Of a DNA stretch of 64,000 nucleotides, positions 12,390-23,250 are shown piece by piece. The notes beneath the pieces are model-generated. The model saw only the letters and a program-made list of their open reading frames with translations, ran no database searches and was not told where the DNA came from. Positions within the stretch are counted from its first letter, which is position 1; each line of letters starts with the position of its first letter. A program made the translations under genes and the position numbers. The stretch comes from Monodelphis domestica (taxonomy: Eukaryota > Chordata > Mammalia > Didelphimorphia > Didelphidae): the NCBI RefSeq assembly GCF_027887165.1, contig NC_077234.1, positions 246,572,658 through 246,636,657 of the forward strand, written 5' to 3'.

Positions 12390-12583
12390 TTAAAACCTTT
12401 TCCTTCCTTCCTAGAATCTATACTGTGTATTGGTTCCATAGCAGAAGAGTGATAAGGGCTAGGCAACAGTGGTTAAGTGATTTGCCCAGGATCACACTGG
12501 TAGGAAGTGTCTGAGGTCAGATTTTAATCCAAGGCCTCCTATCTCTAGGCCTGGCTCTCAATCCCCTGGGCCACCCAGCTGTT
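12390..12583 (-). mobile_element. SINE1
   Basis: Nearly complete minus-strand SINE1. Read on the plus strand, it shows the reversed 3' segment CTGTGTATTGGTTCCATAGC, the core TTTGCCCAGGATCACAC, a mutated B-box region near 12,520, and ends in GGGCCACCCAGCTG. The tail on the left is short and lies beside a G run. No clear target duplication is visible. Confidence 0.88.
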
Positions 12584-12589
12584 TAAGCA

Positions 12590-13429
12590 AAATGTCTTGA
12601 ATTATTGGTAAAAACATTTCTTAATTACATCACTATTATTTTAAGTTTTGATGTTTATTTGGATATCTACAGCACATATCAAGTATATCTCAACTGACTT
12701 CATAAGAGACTGCAAAATTTTAGGATTCAGAGAAAAATTTAGATCTGGCCTCAACGGACCTGAAATTGTCTACTCAAAAGTAGACAGGCATTACCTAATG
12801 CCCAAGTTCCACTAACGTTTAACCTTGAAGGAATTTCTACAAAGACAAAGCACCACACCAAGAAAGGGAAAATTGCTGAGAAAGTCTGTTGGTTGGCATC
12901 TGTGTTGGCCAGGATCAATCCCTGATTTGGGGGGGGGGGGGGGGAAGAGAGCAGAATCTGATGGAAATGAGAGAGTCATCCCAGATCTGGGGTGCTGACC
13001 AGGCATGAGAGAGGCTAGAGTAGAAACCTGGGCATGAGTGGAAGCAGAACTCTGTGGGGTGAGTCTGCTGTAGAAACCTAGTCTACAATTATTTTGTTCC
13101 CTTTTCATCCCTAGGACAGGAAACCCACTCTCTATTTACCCTTACCTTGTATCTTTTCCTCTTCCAATCCAGCAGAATAAGGGGCATGTGGAGGATGTCC
13201 TCTCTGAGCAGCAGTTAGAGCAGTCAGCATTTTGTAGCTTTTCTTCCCTTTTATGCATATTCTTATTTCTGTGCTATTTAAAATTGTTTAAAGGGGAATA
13301 AAGCTGGATGGTTATGGTTAGTAAAATGATTTCAAAGCTAACTGAGGCAAGATTTCCTCCAGGGCCAGATTATAGCTATTAATACTGATTAGTAAAGCTG
13401 TTATTAAAGTAGGTCACTCTGACCTCTTC
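12590..13429. other. no recognisable gene or element
   Basis: Single-copy-looking sequence. A run of 16 G sits at 12,929-12,944. A minus-strand frame of 98 residues at 12,812-13,108 is proline-rich where it crosses the G run and has no family resemblance, so I do not call it a gene. Confidence 0.5.
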
Positions 13430-13439
13430 AGCAAAGACA

Positions 13440-14045
<606 letters not shown>

Positions 14046-14050
14046 AACCC

Positions 14051-14170
14051 ATTCAATAAACAATTTTTTTAACACCTGCTATCAAAGCTGTCCTAAGAAC
14101 TGAGGATACACTGAATTGATACAAAGAGAATCCCTGCCTTCAAGGAGCTTAAGATCTATACGGGGAGATG
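14051..14170 (-). mobile_element. L2 LINE 3' end
   Basis: Reversed L2 tail. On the plus strand it reads CATTCAATAAACAATTTTTT, a degraded ACACCTGCTATC...AAGCTGTCCTAAG segment, GAGGATACA, then CCCTGCCTTCAAGGAGCTTA. These match the known L2 3'-end word order. Confidence 0.75.
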
Positions 14171-14198
14171 ACATACAAAAAGAGGCAGGAAAGCCAGG

Positions 14199-14423
14199 AT
14201 GTCTTGTTCCTGGGAGTTAAAACCAAGCAGGGAAACTGATGCAAAGTAGATTGAGCTAAGATTCTGATTTCTGCCCTCTATAAGGGAAGATATTGGGAGG
14301 AATGTAGTCCTTGGCCCTTCTGCCCTCTAATTAGGGGAGGGGAGGATGACAGAGATAAGACTTGCTCTGAGAGAGGCATCTTGTTCTGTGGAGTTGAAAC
14401 CAAGGAAAGCAACAGAGGCAAAG
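14199..14423 (+). repeat. imperfect direct repeat pair
   Basis: A segment of about 48 bp at 14,199-14,246 recurs, diverged, at 14,376-14,423. Shared words are TCTTGTTC, GGAGTT.AAACCAAG and GCAAAG. A CTGCCCTCTA motif also occurs twice between them. This may be an internal repeat of an LTR or LINE flank that I cannot name. Confidence 0.55.
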
Positions 14424-14469
14424 CTTTTTTTAACTAGGTCTAGCCTCTGAGTACTCATTTTAATAATAT

Positions 14470-14615
14470 ATGCCATTAATTAGTTATGTAACCTTGAGAA
14501 GAATATTAAGCTTCTTTGGAACTTAGTTCCCACATCTTTCAAACGAGGGAGATGTACTAGATGCTCCCCAAGTTCTTTTCCAACATTCTCAAGTTCTATC
14601 ATATACACAGATCTA
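14470..14615 (+). mobile_element. MIR-like marsupial SINE fragment
   Basis: Recognisable order: TAGTTATGTAACCTTGAGAA, a degraded CTCAGTTTCCTCATCTGTAAAATG-type segment, GGGAGATGTACTAGATGCTC, then CTTTTCCAACATTCTCAAG. This matches the 3' half of MIR3-like marsupial elements. Confidence 0.55.
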
Positions 14616-14619
14616 TATA

Positions 14620-15594
14620 GATATATCTATATCTGCATGTATTTTTCACATACTTTAGCTAATTGATTACTTCCTCTATATAAGGAGGTTAAATTAACTG
14701 AGGAAATAGAGTGCAAGGCAAAAAGAAACTAGTTCCACTTTAACAGGAAGGATGCTGGAGAGATGTTCAAGATAGATGATAAAGGTGTCTAAGTGAAACT
14801 TTGAACTTTATGTTTTGCTCTCTTTGCCCCTAGGGAGTGAAAGATTGGAAATAGCAAGGAACATTGTTTTGAGAAAAATGGTAAGTAAAGTCTGAGCTCA
14901 TCTACTGTGAGAGTCGGGGGAGTATCCTGCAGGGATTAACAATAGAAAATTTATACCTACAGAATAAAATATCAAACTTCTATTGCTCTTAAAAAATTAC
15001 TACTTTAATCTTTTTTCCCCCTTTTTAACTACATTAGGCCTCTTCAGGCTGATTCTCCCATTCCAAAGAGAACAGGTTTAATTCCACTTTCAATTTCTTT
15101 GGGGCTACGTAAATGAATCTCTGCCAGAAAGATCTATGGTTCTCAAATTCCTGCATTGCCATGGGTAATATTAAGGGGCTGCCATATCAGTGAGTCATTT
15201 TTAGAAATTCTTCATCTCCCAGGCAGGTTATAAAACCCACTCTAAGCTCATATCGGAGATGGTTTCAAAGGGAGATTCTACATTGTAATCCTAGAGTGTC
15301 CAGTAATTTAAAGAGTAACGTTAAAACAAAACTACCATAGGCATGTTAGCCTAGGATTTCTAGTGTTTCTTTACAGCACATGTGAAAGAATTCAGACCTC
15401 TGTAACTAAGAAAACTAATTGTAATTCTAATGATACCATTGCTTTTTTTTAACCATTTGTAATTAGGCATGTGCAAAACTGTCCTTACTCATTCTGACCA
15501 ACTAATTATATGTGTTAACTCAGTACTTGGGCTCTTTGGGAACAATGAAGGTCCAGTGTGCTTCTCAACATGTATGGCATAATATAATAATTAT
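14620..15594. other. no recognisable gene or element
   Basis: I see only an AT-type low-complexity patch near 14,610-14,640 and AT-rich single-copy sequence. Confidence 0.5.
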
Positions 15595-15830
15595 TATAAC
15601 AATAAAGATCATACCGAGCATTTCATAATGCTTTACAGTCTGCAAAGAACCTCACAAGTTACCTATCATTTATTCACTATAACAATCCTATAAAAATATC
15701 ATTATTTCTCTCATTTTGCATATGAGAAAACTCAGGATGAGAGAGATTGAATGACTTATCCAAGGTCATACAGCTATTAAATGTCTGAGGAAAGATTTAA
15801 ATCATCATAATGCTGTAAACCATTTTGGGG
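15595..15830 (-). mobile_element. MIR/WSINE-type SINE, minus
   Basis: Reversed element with the order: AATGCTTTACAGTCTGCAAA, a CTCACAA block, TCTCATTTTGCATATGAGAA, then ATGACTTATCCAAGGTCATA and CATACAGCTATTAA. This is the reverse of the conserved MIR core and its 3' segment. The B-box region near 15,795 is degraded. Confidence 0.7.
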
Positions 15831-16192
15831 ATGAGAATTTAATCATCTTCTTACCCATTAAGCAAGAAATCCAATTATTCAGTGGATTTTTAAAAAAAGA
15901 ATGTCCAGTCCTCTACTGCTGTTTACTTCCCATTTGTGGAATATAGCAGAATACCAAATGTTTCTTTAAGGGATAGAAAGGCAACTCATATTTTTCCTTA
16001 CCTGTCCACAATGAAGCCATGTGGCATCCAAAGTTTATGTCCATCCTAGGTGAGCTTGAGAGAAGATCTAAGAATCCAGATACCTCTTCTGTTTTATGTT
16101 TCTTTGCCGAATGGCAGTGAGTGAAAATCAGCTTCAAGATGAATTTCAGGTCATACCTCCCTCATGGAAGGAATAAATAATACAGTTTATGC
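15831..16192. other. no recognisable gene or element
   Basis: A small minus-strand frame (15,913-16,137) has no recognisable motif. No repeat family was identified. Confidence 0.5.
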
Positions 16193-16395
16193 CATCATTT
16201 TCAGTCATGGCAAACTCTTTATGATTGCATTTGGGATTTCTGTGTTTTCCATTTCCTTCTCCAATTCATTTTTCAGATGAGGTACTGAGGCAAACAAGGT
16301 TAAGTGACTTGCCCAGGGTCACACAGTTAGCAGTTGTCTGGGACCAGATTTAAACTCTGGCCTTCCTGCCCTCATTACATTTTAGTCCTCTCCTT
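16193..16395 (-). mobile_element. MAR1 SINE (RTE-tailed), minus
   Basis: Minus-strand MAR1. The plus strand starts in the reversed RTE-derived tail (TTTTCAGTCATGGCAAACTC), passes CATTTCCTTCTCCAATTCAT, and reaches the tRNA-related core with CTTGCCCAGGGTCACACAG and the reversed B box near 16,349. The far 5' end is truncated or degraded. Confidence 0.88.
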
Positions 16396-16537
16396 TTAAA
16401 AATTTGGAAAAATATGCCTAATTTAGAGGGAAACCGTTTTATATCTATTAAACCATAACTCAAAATCATCAAAATTACATAAAGAAACATTTGAAACATT
16501 ACTTTGCTTTTTCTGCATAGATACAACAAATAGTAGT

Positions 16538-16683
16538 AAAATATATATATATATATTTTATATATATATATATATATATAAAATATATATATATATAAAA
16601 TATATATATATATATATATAAAATATATATATATACAAACATGAAGTTAGTATATATATATATATATACTAACTTCATGTTTG
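16538..16683. repeat. AT tract with a perfect 48-bp palindrome
   Basis: TA-dinucleotide tracts broken by short A and T clusters run from 16,538. At the right end, 16,636-16,683 is a perfect inverted repeat with 24-bp arms and no spacer. The left arm starts CAAACATGAAGTTAG and the right arm ends CTAACTTCATGTTTG, joined through TA repeats. The structure can form a cruciform or hairpin and resembles palindromic AT-rich repeats known to be unstable. Confidence 0.95.
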
Positions 16684-17500
16684 ACAAAAGTAAAGATCCC
16701 AGTTTGGGAGATAATAATTCACTATTGGGTAAAATATTGTTCAGAAAACTAGAAGGTAGTCTGGCAAAAACAAGATATAGACAAATATCTTATGCCTTTT
16801 AGCAAGGTAAGATCAAAATGGATATTTGGCTTAGGCATAAAGGAAGATACAGGCAAATAGAAGAAAAGAAAGCAAATTACCTATCAGATTTACAGATAGA
16901 AAAAGAATTTATGAATAAACAAGAAATAAAAAAGCTTTGTGGGACATAAAATTGGTCATTACTAATACATTAAATTGAAAACATTTTGTACAAAAATATT
17001 TATTGCAGTTCTTTTTGTGGTGGTAAATGGAAATTGAAGGGTTGTCCATCACTTGGAAAATGGCTAAAGAAGCCATGGTAAATTATTGTATTAGAATACT
17101 AATGTGCTAATGACAAGCAGGATGGTTTTGGAAAAATCTGGAAATACATATGAACTGACACAAAGTAAAGTGATCAGAACCAGAAGACCATTGTACACAA
17201 TGATAGCAATTTTTTTTGATCCATAGCTGTGGATAACCTAGTTATTCTTAGCAATGCAGTGATGATGAAAAATGCCATCTACCTTTAGAAAAAATACTGA
17301 GGGAGTCTGAATGTAGACTGATATACTATATTTCATTTCCTTTATTCTTTTTTTCCACCTGAGATCTCGTCCACACAGTGACTAATATGGAAAAATATTT
17401 TATGCAATGGCACATGTAAAATCTATATCAGATTGTTTACCTTCCAAGAGAGAGGCAATATTAGAGAATTAATAGTTGAATTTAAAAGATTCACAAAATT
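16684..17500 (+). mobile_element. LINE-1 3' end, internally deleted
   Basis: The left part (16,700-16,990) matches the last segment of marsupial L1 ORF2 coding DNA, for example AAGGTAGTCTGGCAAAAACA and TCAAAATGGATATTTGGCTT. It then jumps at about 16,990 to the L1 3' UTR (AATATTTATTGCAGTTCT, then CAGAACCAGAAGACCATTGT, then GTGACTAATATGGAAAAATA). By comparison with the usual L1 order, the intervening ORF2 end appears deleted. The copy is 5'-truncated at the palindromic AT tract, has many stops and is old. Confidence 0.85.
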
Positions 17501-17659
17501 ATGTTTAAGCACCTTAATCAGTCCTCGAAAGAGATTATATTTCAGGCCTGGTTTTTATCTTTAAAAATATTCATAAACTGTAAAAGTAGCTTTTGACATT
17601 CTTTTGAAACTGTATATGTATAGTGGATTTATGGAGGCAACTATAATAGGAATGTTCCT

Positions 17660-17860
17660 AATATCATAGGCTCATAAGATCATTGTATACAAGCCTCAAG
17701 TTGGAAGGGACCTACAAGACCATTGGTTCCAATCCTTTCATTTATATTGATGAGAAAACTGAGGTCCTACCAAGTGGTGTGATTTTCCTGGACTAGTAAA
17801 CATTAGAAAAGGATTTGGAACCTACGTTATCTGCCTCCAGAGTTACTGAAATCATGTATG
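17660..17860 (+). mobile_element. MIR-like marsupial SINE
   Basis: Shows the order: ATCATAGGCTCATAAGATCA, GTTGGAAGGGACCTACAAGA, TTGATGAGAAAACTGAGGTC, then GGATTTGGAACCTACGTTAT. This is typical of the abundant MIR3-like marsupial SINE group. No target duplication is evident. Confidence 0.65.
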
Positions 17861-18368
17861 TAAGAGAGGAGATGAGGTCTGAGGGAGGGAACTGAGGCAC
17901 CTTCCTGAAGTGTGAAGTTCTCTAATCAAAATGGATAGAATTTAAAGGCAGCTAGTTATTGATTATCCAAGAATCAGTCCCTCCACTGGTGACTCTTTAA
18001 AAAGAAGGACACATTATCTAAGGTTTCTGTAGAGTATCAAAGCAGGAGAGAGCTTTGAGGAGTGAGACTGAGCATCAAAATGAAAGGAAGTCTTGACCAT
18101 CAGGAGTTAAACCACAGAGAAGAATAGGCTTGGCTAATGACCTACCCAGGATATCAAGAAAAGAAAAGAGACTTTGGGGCACTAAGTTATTGAAGGCATG
18201 AGTGTCCTTAGTTACATGTTTTCTCTAAGTAATATCTCTCTATTAGCAGTCATTGTGTGCCCACTTTGCCCAATGATTCTGTGTACAGTTTTGGGCATAT
18301 ATACCTCAAATCTGTGAGAGGAATTTTTTGTTATAATTGTTTTTACAAAACTTGTCTCATATGAAGAG
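17861..18368. other. no recognisable gene or element
   Basis: Purine-rich sequence without a named family. A frame of 83 residues on the minus strand (18,212-18,463) overlaps the following L2 and has no recognisable motif. Confidence 0.45.
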
Positions 18369-19837
18369 ATGGTCCTTCTCCTTGCCAAGGCAAGCTCCTC
18401 TACATGCACAAGTGATCCATTCCAGCCATCTTCTCCAGTAGATTGCCCTCCTTTCACTCCCACTCTCTCACTAATCTTTGATCACTCCTTATGTACTGAC
18501 TGCTTCCCTTCTGCCTACAAGCATACACATTTGTCTCCCATCCTTAAAAAAAAAAAAACCCACTTGCTATCTATCCCTCCTAGTTATTATTCTATGCCTC
18601 CTCTTCTCATGAACAAACTCTTTGAAAAGGCTATCTACACTCAGTACCTCCACTTCCTTTCCTCACACTTTCTTAAGATTTTGTGGTCTGGTTTTCAATC
18701 TCATCATTTCACTGAAACTGTTCTCTCCAAAGTTATTAGTTATCTCTGGTCGAATGTGATGGCCTTTTTCCAGTCTCTATCCTTAATTTCTCTGAATCAT
18801 TATTGATCATCTTATTCTCCTTACAATCTCTTCTCTCTAGGTTTTATATTTCTCAGTACTAGTTCTCCTCTAAAATATCTGACCACTCCTTCTCAGTGTT
18901 CTCTGCTGGATTTCTAGTCAAGTCACACAAAAGTTCTGTCAAGGGTTTCCTTTTGTTCTCCCTCCATACTATTTCAGGTGATGAGCTCCCAGCTCCCAGG
19001 ATTCCAATTTTCATCTCTACGTCAGATAGATTCAAACATATTTATTGAGTTCTTACTTCTCTCTTTCTCCAGTCTGGCATCTCAAAATGCTTATTAAATA
19101 TTTCAAACTAGAGATCCCATAGACTTAAACTCAACATGCCAAAACTCAGCATGGCTAAAACTTTCCCTTCGAACCCTCCTCTCTTCCAAGTTATCCTATT
19201 GCTGTTGAGGGGAATCCCCATCTTCCTAGTCTTCAGGCTCACAAGCTATTTTCCTCAACTCCTCACTCTCACACCCCACCATATTCAATCAGTTGTCAAG
19301 TTCTGTTGTTTGTACTTTTATAACATCTCTCATGTATGCCCCCCACTATCCTCTGACACCAGCATCACCACAGTGCAAAGACCTCATCACCTCATGCGTG
19401 GTCTATTTCAACATCCTGCTGACTAGACTCTTTGCTGCAAGTTCCGTTAAATTCATTTTCACCTCATATATCGAGGTCACCTTCGTAAAGTTCAAATCTG
19501 ATCATGTAACCCTACCCATCTCCCTCCTTCAATTCATTCCAGTAGCTTCCCTTTACTTTCCTTTCAATAGAAAATATGCAGTCTTCTGCTTGGCTCTTAA
19601 TGCCTTCAGAGCCTTCCCCTTTCTAACTTTTCCAGTTGTCTTACACTTGATTCCCCTGGATTCCCCTTGATGTGCCTTCCCTTTGACATTATCTCCAGTT
19701 TATCTCATACATATCTTGTTTGTACAGAGTCCTTTGCTCTTTGGTCCACTACTGAACTATGAGGTCTTTGAAATCAGGGTTTGCTTTTGCCTTTCTTTGT
19801 ATTCCCAGTGCTTAATTAACCCAGTGGCTGGTACATT
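18369..19837 (+). mobile_element. L2-type LINE with reverse-transcriptase remnant
   Basis: A long plus-strand L2/CR1-superfamily remnant. Conceptual pieces resemble the L2 reverse transcriptase: a frame at 18,369-18,806 carries KLFEKAIYTQYLHFLSSHFL and SGFQSHHFTETVLSKV, matching the family's fingers/palm start. Downstream frames at 19,136-19,426 and 19,293-19,670 carry HHIQSVVKFCCLYFYNISHV and DLITSCVVYFNILLTRLF, matching the thumb region. The YADD catalytic block is degraded or missing between them. Frameshifts and stops are frequent, so this is a dead copy. The 3' UTR runs to about 19,837, where a MAR1 interrupts it. Confidence 0.85.
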
Positions 19838-20093
19838 TGTTATTTACTCATTTTAGTCATGTCCAACTCTTCATATGAACCAATGTGGGGGTCTTCTTGG
19901 CAAAGACACTAAAGTGATTTTCCATTTCCTTCTCCAGCTCATTTTACAGAGGAGGAACTGAGTCAAACAGGGTTAAGTGACTTGCCCAGGGTCACAAAGC
20001 TGCTGTCTGAGGCTAGATTTAAACTCAGAAAGATGTGTCTTCCTGGCTTTAAGTCTAGCATTCTATCCACTACATCACCTCCTGCCCCACCTG
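19838..20093 (-). mobile_element. MAR1 SINE inserted in L2 3' UTR
   Basis: Nearly full-length minus-strand MAR1. The reversed tail reads CATTTTAGTCATGTCCAACT, the middle TTTCCTTCTCCAGCTCATTT, the core GACTTGCCCAGGGTCACAAA, and the reversed B box lies near 20,018. It ends at CACCTCCTGCCCC. L2 3' UTR wording lies on both sides, so it is nested. No perfect target duplication is seen. Confidence 0.92.
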
Positions 20094-20140
20094 TCATAAA
20101 ATATGCTCTTAATAAATGCTTATTGATTTGACTATTAAGA
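20094..20140 (+). mobile_element. L2 3' terminus, resumed after MAR1
   Basis: Contains CTTAATAAATGCTTATTGAT, the terminal L2 words expected directly after the CAGTGGCTGGTACAT found just left of the MAR1 at about 19,820-19,835. The two parts make one L2 3' end split by the SINE. Confidence 0.85.
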
Positions 20141-20514
20141 CCGCAAATGTCTTTTCTTTGAGCTAATTGTGTTTATTGGCTGAGTATAAAAATGAAGTTC
20201 AATGCTGTGGGTTCATGAGCTATAATTTTAGGATTATAGCTGTGAGAATTTCTTGAATCTGAGGTAGCTTACCTTCTAGAGAAACTGATCTATAAGTATG
20301 AGTTTGGAGGGAGTCCCAGAGTGAGCATTTTATGGATAAATTGAATCCTGGTAAATTGAGTCATCTTTTCCCATCAATAATTTCAGTTATGTTCTCCAAA
20401 AAAAGAACCAAGTACTTAGCCAAACTGCTGACATTATAAAAATTAGGAAAGCTAAAATTTTAAAGGACTGTTAATGAACACGATATTTCTTTTCTCTTCT
20501 TGCCCTCCTATAAA
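20141..20514. other. no recognisable gene or element
   Basis: AT-rich, single-copy in appearance, without repeat words I can name. Confidence 0.5.
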
Positions 20515-20775
20515 TAGCTACGTGACATATTGAGTGGAGCTCTGGACCTGATGTCAGAAAGATCTGAATTTAATTCTGTTCTGGGACACTGATGTGATCT
20601 TGGAGAAGTCACTTTAATCTGTCTGCCTCCATTTTCTCATATGTAACATGAGGGTAACAATATTCCCTACCTCACAGTATTGTATGGATCAACCAAGATA
20701 ATATTCGTGAAACACTTAGCACAGTTCGTGGCATATAGCAGGACAGGTGCTTAATAAATGCTTCCTTTGTTTCCT
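20515..20775 (+). mobile_element. MIR/WSINE-type SINE, nearly complete
   Basis: Plus-strand element with its parts in order: tRNA-like start near 20,530, degraded B box (GAATTTAATTC, near 20,567), core with GTGATCTTGGAGAAGTCACT, then ACATGAGGGTAACAATATTC, CTACCTCACAGTATTGTATG, and the L2-like end GGACAGGTGCTTAATAAATG at about 20,741-20,760. It is the most complete MIR-type copy in the window. Confidence 0.8.
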
Positions 20776-21606
20776 TATCTACTTTTAAACCCTCTGAAAC
20801 CACATAGAAAAGAAACTTTTATTGGAAAGAAAAATTAATTGATATGGGAGAGGACAGGGAGAGAGGCTTCTTCCTACAGGTTTAGGAGATGGTAGCCCTG
20901 ACCTCCTGAGTAGAGAATTGGACTTGTTAATAATAATAATAATAATAACATTCTAGTGCATCATTAAATTTGACTGCCGATATTGTTAAATAGCTAGCAA
21001 ACCAGATTTTCAATCTGAAGCAAAGCTTATGCTTTTAGGTCAGCCTCTCTTTTCCAGATGTTTTTAAAGGTCTCTTAATTCTACTAGAGTGTCTAGCAAA
21101 AGCATTACTCCTTACCACTCCTCCCTTGAGCACACAGTCATCCGCACTCCTTTAGTATATTCATTCGACAAGCAATTCTTGAGTACTTCACATGTACAGA
21201 TCTCTAGGCTAGGATCCCCAATCCACTGATCACAATTTTCCAGGACATCCAGAAGCCTTATTTGCTAGATTTTGGGGTTAGTAGCTATTTCCAAGTTTCC
21301 TTCTCCATCGTCAGACTTCTTAGTATAGATGGGAATATATTACCTTCTCCTGCTCCATTCAGGAATTTTCCTGTCAGAAAACCCTCCCTCTTTACCACAA
21401 AGTGATTCCAAATCTGAGGGGGGAGGGGAAGGGGGAGGAAATAAAAATTAGTTCATCGTTAACACAGAGTGAGAATCTTTAACAAAAAGGTCTTGCTCTG
21501 GAATTTGTCTAGTGTTTTTCTCACCACTGATAGTTATCTAATTCAATGAGGTAAGCCTTTATTCAGTACTATGTGTAACTCTCTGCTACTCATTAGAGAT
21601 TAAGAT
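20776..21606. other. no recognisable gene or element
   Basis: A short AAT repeat lies at about 20,929-20,947 and a G-rich patch at 21,418-21,437. Otherwise single-copy in appearance. Confidence 0.5.
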
Positions 21607-21810
21607 TTTATTGTTCAACGCTTTGCTTTCATTTGGGGTTTTCTTGGCAAAGATACTGGAGTACTTTTTTTACAGGTGAGAAACTGAAGCAAACAGGGTT
21701 TACTGCTTTGCCCAGGATCACACAGCTAGTAAGTGTCTGAGGCTAGATTTGAACTCAGGAAGATGAGTCTTCCTCAATCCTGACTATCCACGGCACCACC
21801 TAGTTCCCCT
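21607..21810 (-). mobile_element. MAR1 SINE, minus
   Basis: Reversed MAR1. Tail TTATTGTTCAACGCTTTGCT at the left, then TTTTCTTGGCAAAGATACTG, a core with GCCCAGGATCACACAGCTAG, reversed B box near 21,750, and the 5' end at GGCACCACCTAGTTCCCC. Confidence 0.9.
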
Positions 21811-21814
21811 AGGT

Positions 21815-21997
21815 GCAAAATGAAACAATGAAATTTCAAGTAAAAAGAGTCACATAGCTGAGAGGATTAGACAGGGCTGAGCATTGAAGGAAGTCAGGGA
21901 TTCTGTATATTCTGTAAAGGAGAAAGTGAGAAGTCCATTCCAGTAGTGATGGAGAGTCTATGAAAAATTACAGAGAAATTAGATGGAGCAATATCTC
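21815..21997 (-). mobile_element. L2 LINE fragment, left of LTR
   Basis: Minus-strand L2 reverse-transcriptase-region DNA, recognised on the plus strand by TTGAAGGAAGTCAGGGATTC and CATTCCAGTAGTGATGGAGA, which follow L2 order. It stops at the 4-bp duplication TCTC (21,994-21,997) and continues beyond the LTR. Confidence 0.6.
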
Positions 21998-22819
21998 TGT
22001 AAGGTTAAAATTAATGGTTGGACAATGATTTTATGAAATTATGTGATTGCCAGTATTTATCATATCTTGAGTCAGAAATTTATTTACAAGTATTTATAAA
22101 TAGAAAGGAAACAATAAAGAGAAACATGAGGGGGATAGAGAAATTATCTATCCTATCAACCTAAATGTCTGCTTAATCCAGGCAGAGATTAATTAGCTCT
22201 CAACCAGGAAGGCTGGTAGTGAGTAACCATGAGGCCACCTCCAAGATGGCAGCTACTCTCCAGAAGCTAGTAAAGGGGTGAAACTTTTACTCACCCAATG
22301 AAGTAATCCAAGAATCAAAGTCCAAGCAGAAGTCGAGCTCTGAACCCAGTCTCCAGTGAATCTCCCTTGAAGACTATCTAAGACTATCTCCAGAAGACAA
22401 TCTCTTCAGACTCTCTTCTCAAAGACAACCTGGCCTGAAGGGGTTTGGGGCTTGCTTTTTATGGTGACTTCTTGTCCCTTCCCCTCTTCACAGGGGCCAA
22501 TCACAGTTTCCAAATTGTCTAGCACTGCCCAGGGTCAGTGTCTGTGGGATCAACTTCTCACCTTCTGAAGGTTAAGTTCTCCTCCAAAAGGTTCACACTT
22601 TCCTGATATGATTGAATTTCTATAAGGGTGTGAATTCTCTAAGTGCCTTGCTAGCTTCTCACCTAGTACTAAGTAGGGTGTTTAATCTTTTGTTGATTCA
22701 ATTTAAAAGTAGACAAAGGGGGAGTTAATCCTGTCTTCAGTCTAGTGAGGTACTAAGTAGGGTTACTTAATTTAGTGTTAACTCATGATAGACAATAGAG
22801 TAAAGAATTCTCTTTCACA
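21998..22819 (-). mobile_element. solo LTR, copy 1 (class I-like)
   Basis: An 822-bp LTR bounded by TG...CA and by a 4-bp direct repeat TCTC (21,994-21,997 and 22,820-22,823). Read on the minus strand, it has a TATA-like CATAAAAAGCAAGC (reverse of about 22,451-22,464) and, further on, an AATAAA-type signal (reverse of about 22,080). It is a solo LTR with no adjoining gag, pol or env and is therefore a fossil. Its relative lies at 31,577-32,509. The 4-bp duplication suggests an ERV1-like group, and a middle age is inferred from divergence between the copies. Confidence 0.85.
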
Positions 22820-23250
22820 TCTCTAAAAGATCAGCAAGTAGGCCAGTGGAACAAGGCCAAAGTAATATACAATATATAAGCTAACCAAGACCGTGAAGGA
22901 CTTTAAATGGCAGGAAATAGTTACTATTGTCTCCTAGAAGACAGGGAGACACAGAAGAATGATGCTATCATACCTGTGCTTTGAGCAGATATATATAAGA
23001 TCACATAATATAAGATTGCAACAACATATTTGAATCTGAGGTCAGGGGGACTGAGAAGATATTGATGGGAAAACATTTCTTGGATTTAATAATAAGGAGA
23101 ATCTTAAAAACATTGGAAAAAAGCAGTCTCTGTAGAGTAGTCAAGATGGAAGTCAAATTGCAAGGAACTAAGAAATAAGATTAAGGAAATTTGACAGTAA
23201 AAGAGAGTTGAAGAGAATGGATGATAATTTGAGTGGATTAAAATGGTCTC
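22820..23250 (-). mobile_element. L2 LINE fragment, right of LTR
   Basis: Resumes the L2 interrupted at 21,997. Plus-strand words in L2 order: GTAGGCCAGTGGAACAAGGC, AGGACTTTAAATGGCAGGAA, ATACCTGTGCTTTGAGCAGA and GGGACTGAGAAGATATTGAT. The coding sense (minus) is broken. Confidence 0.65.
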
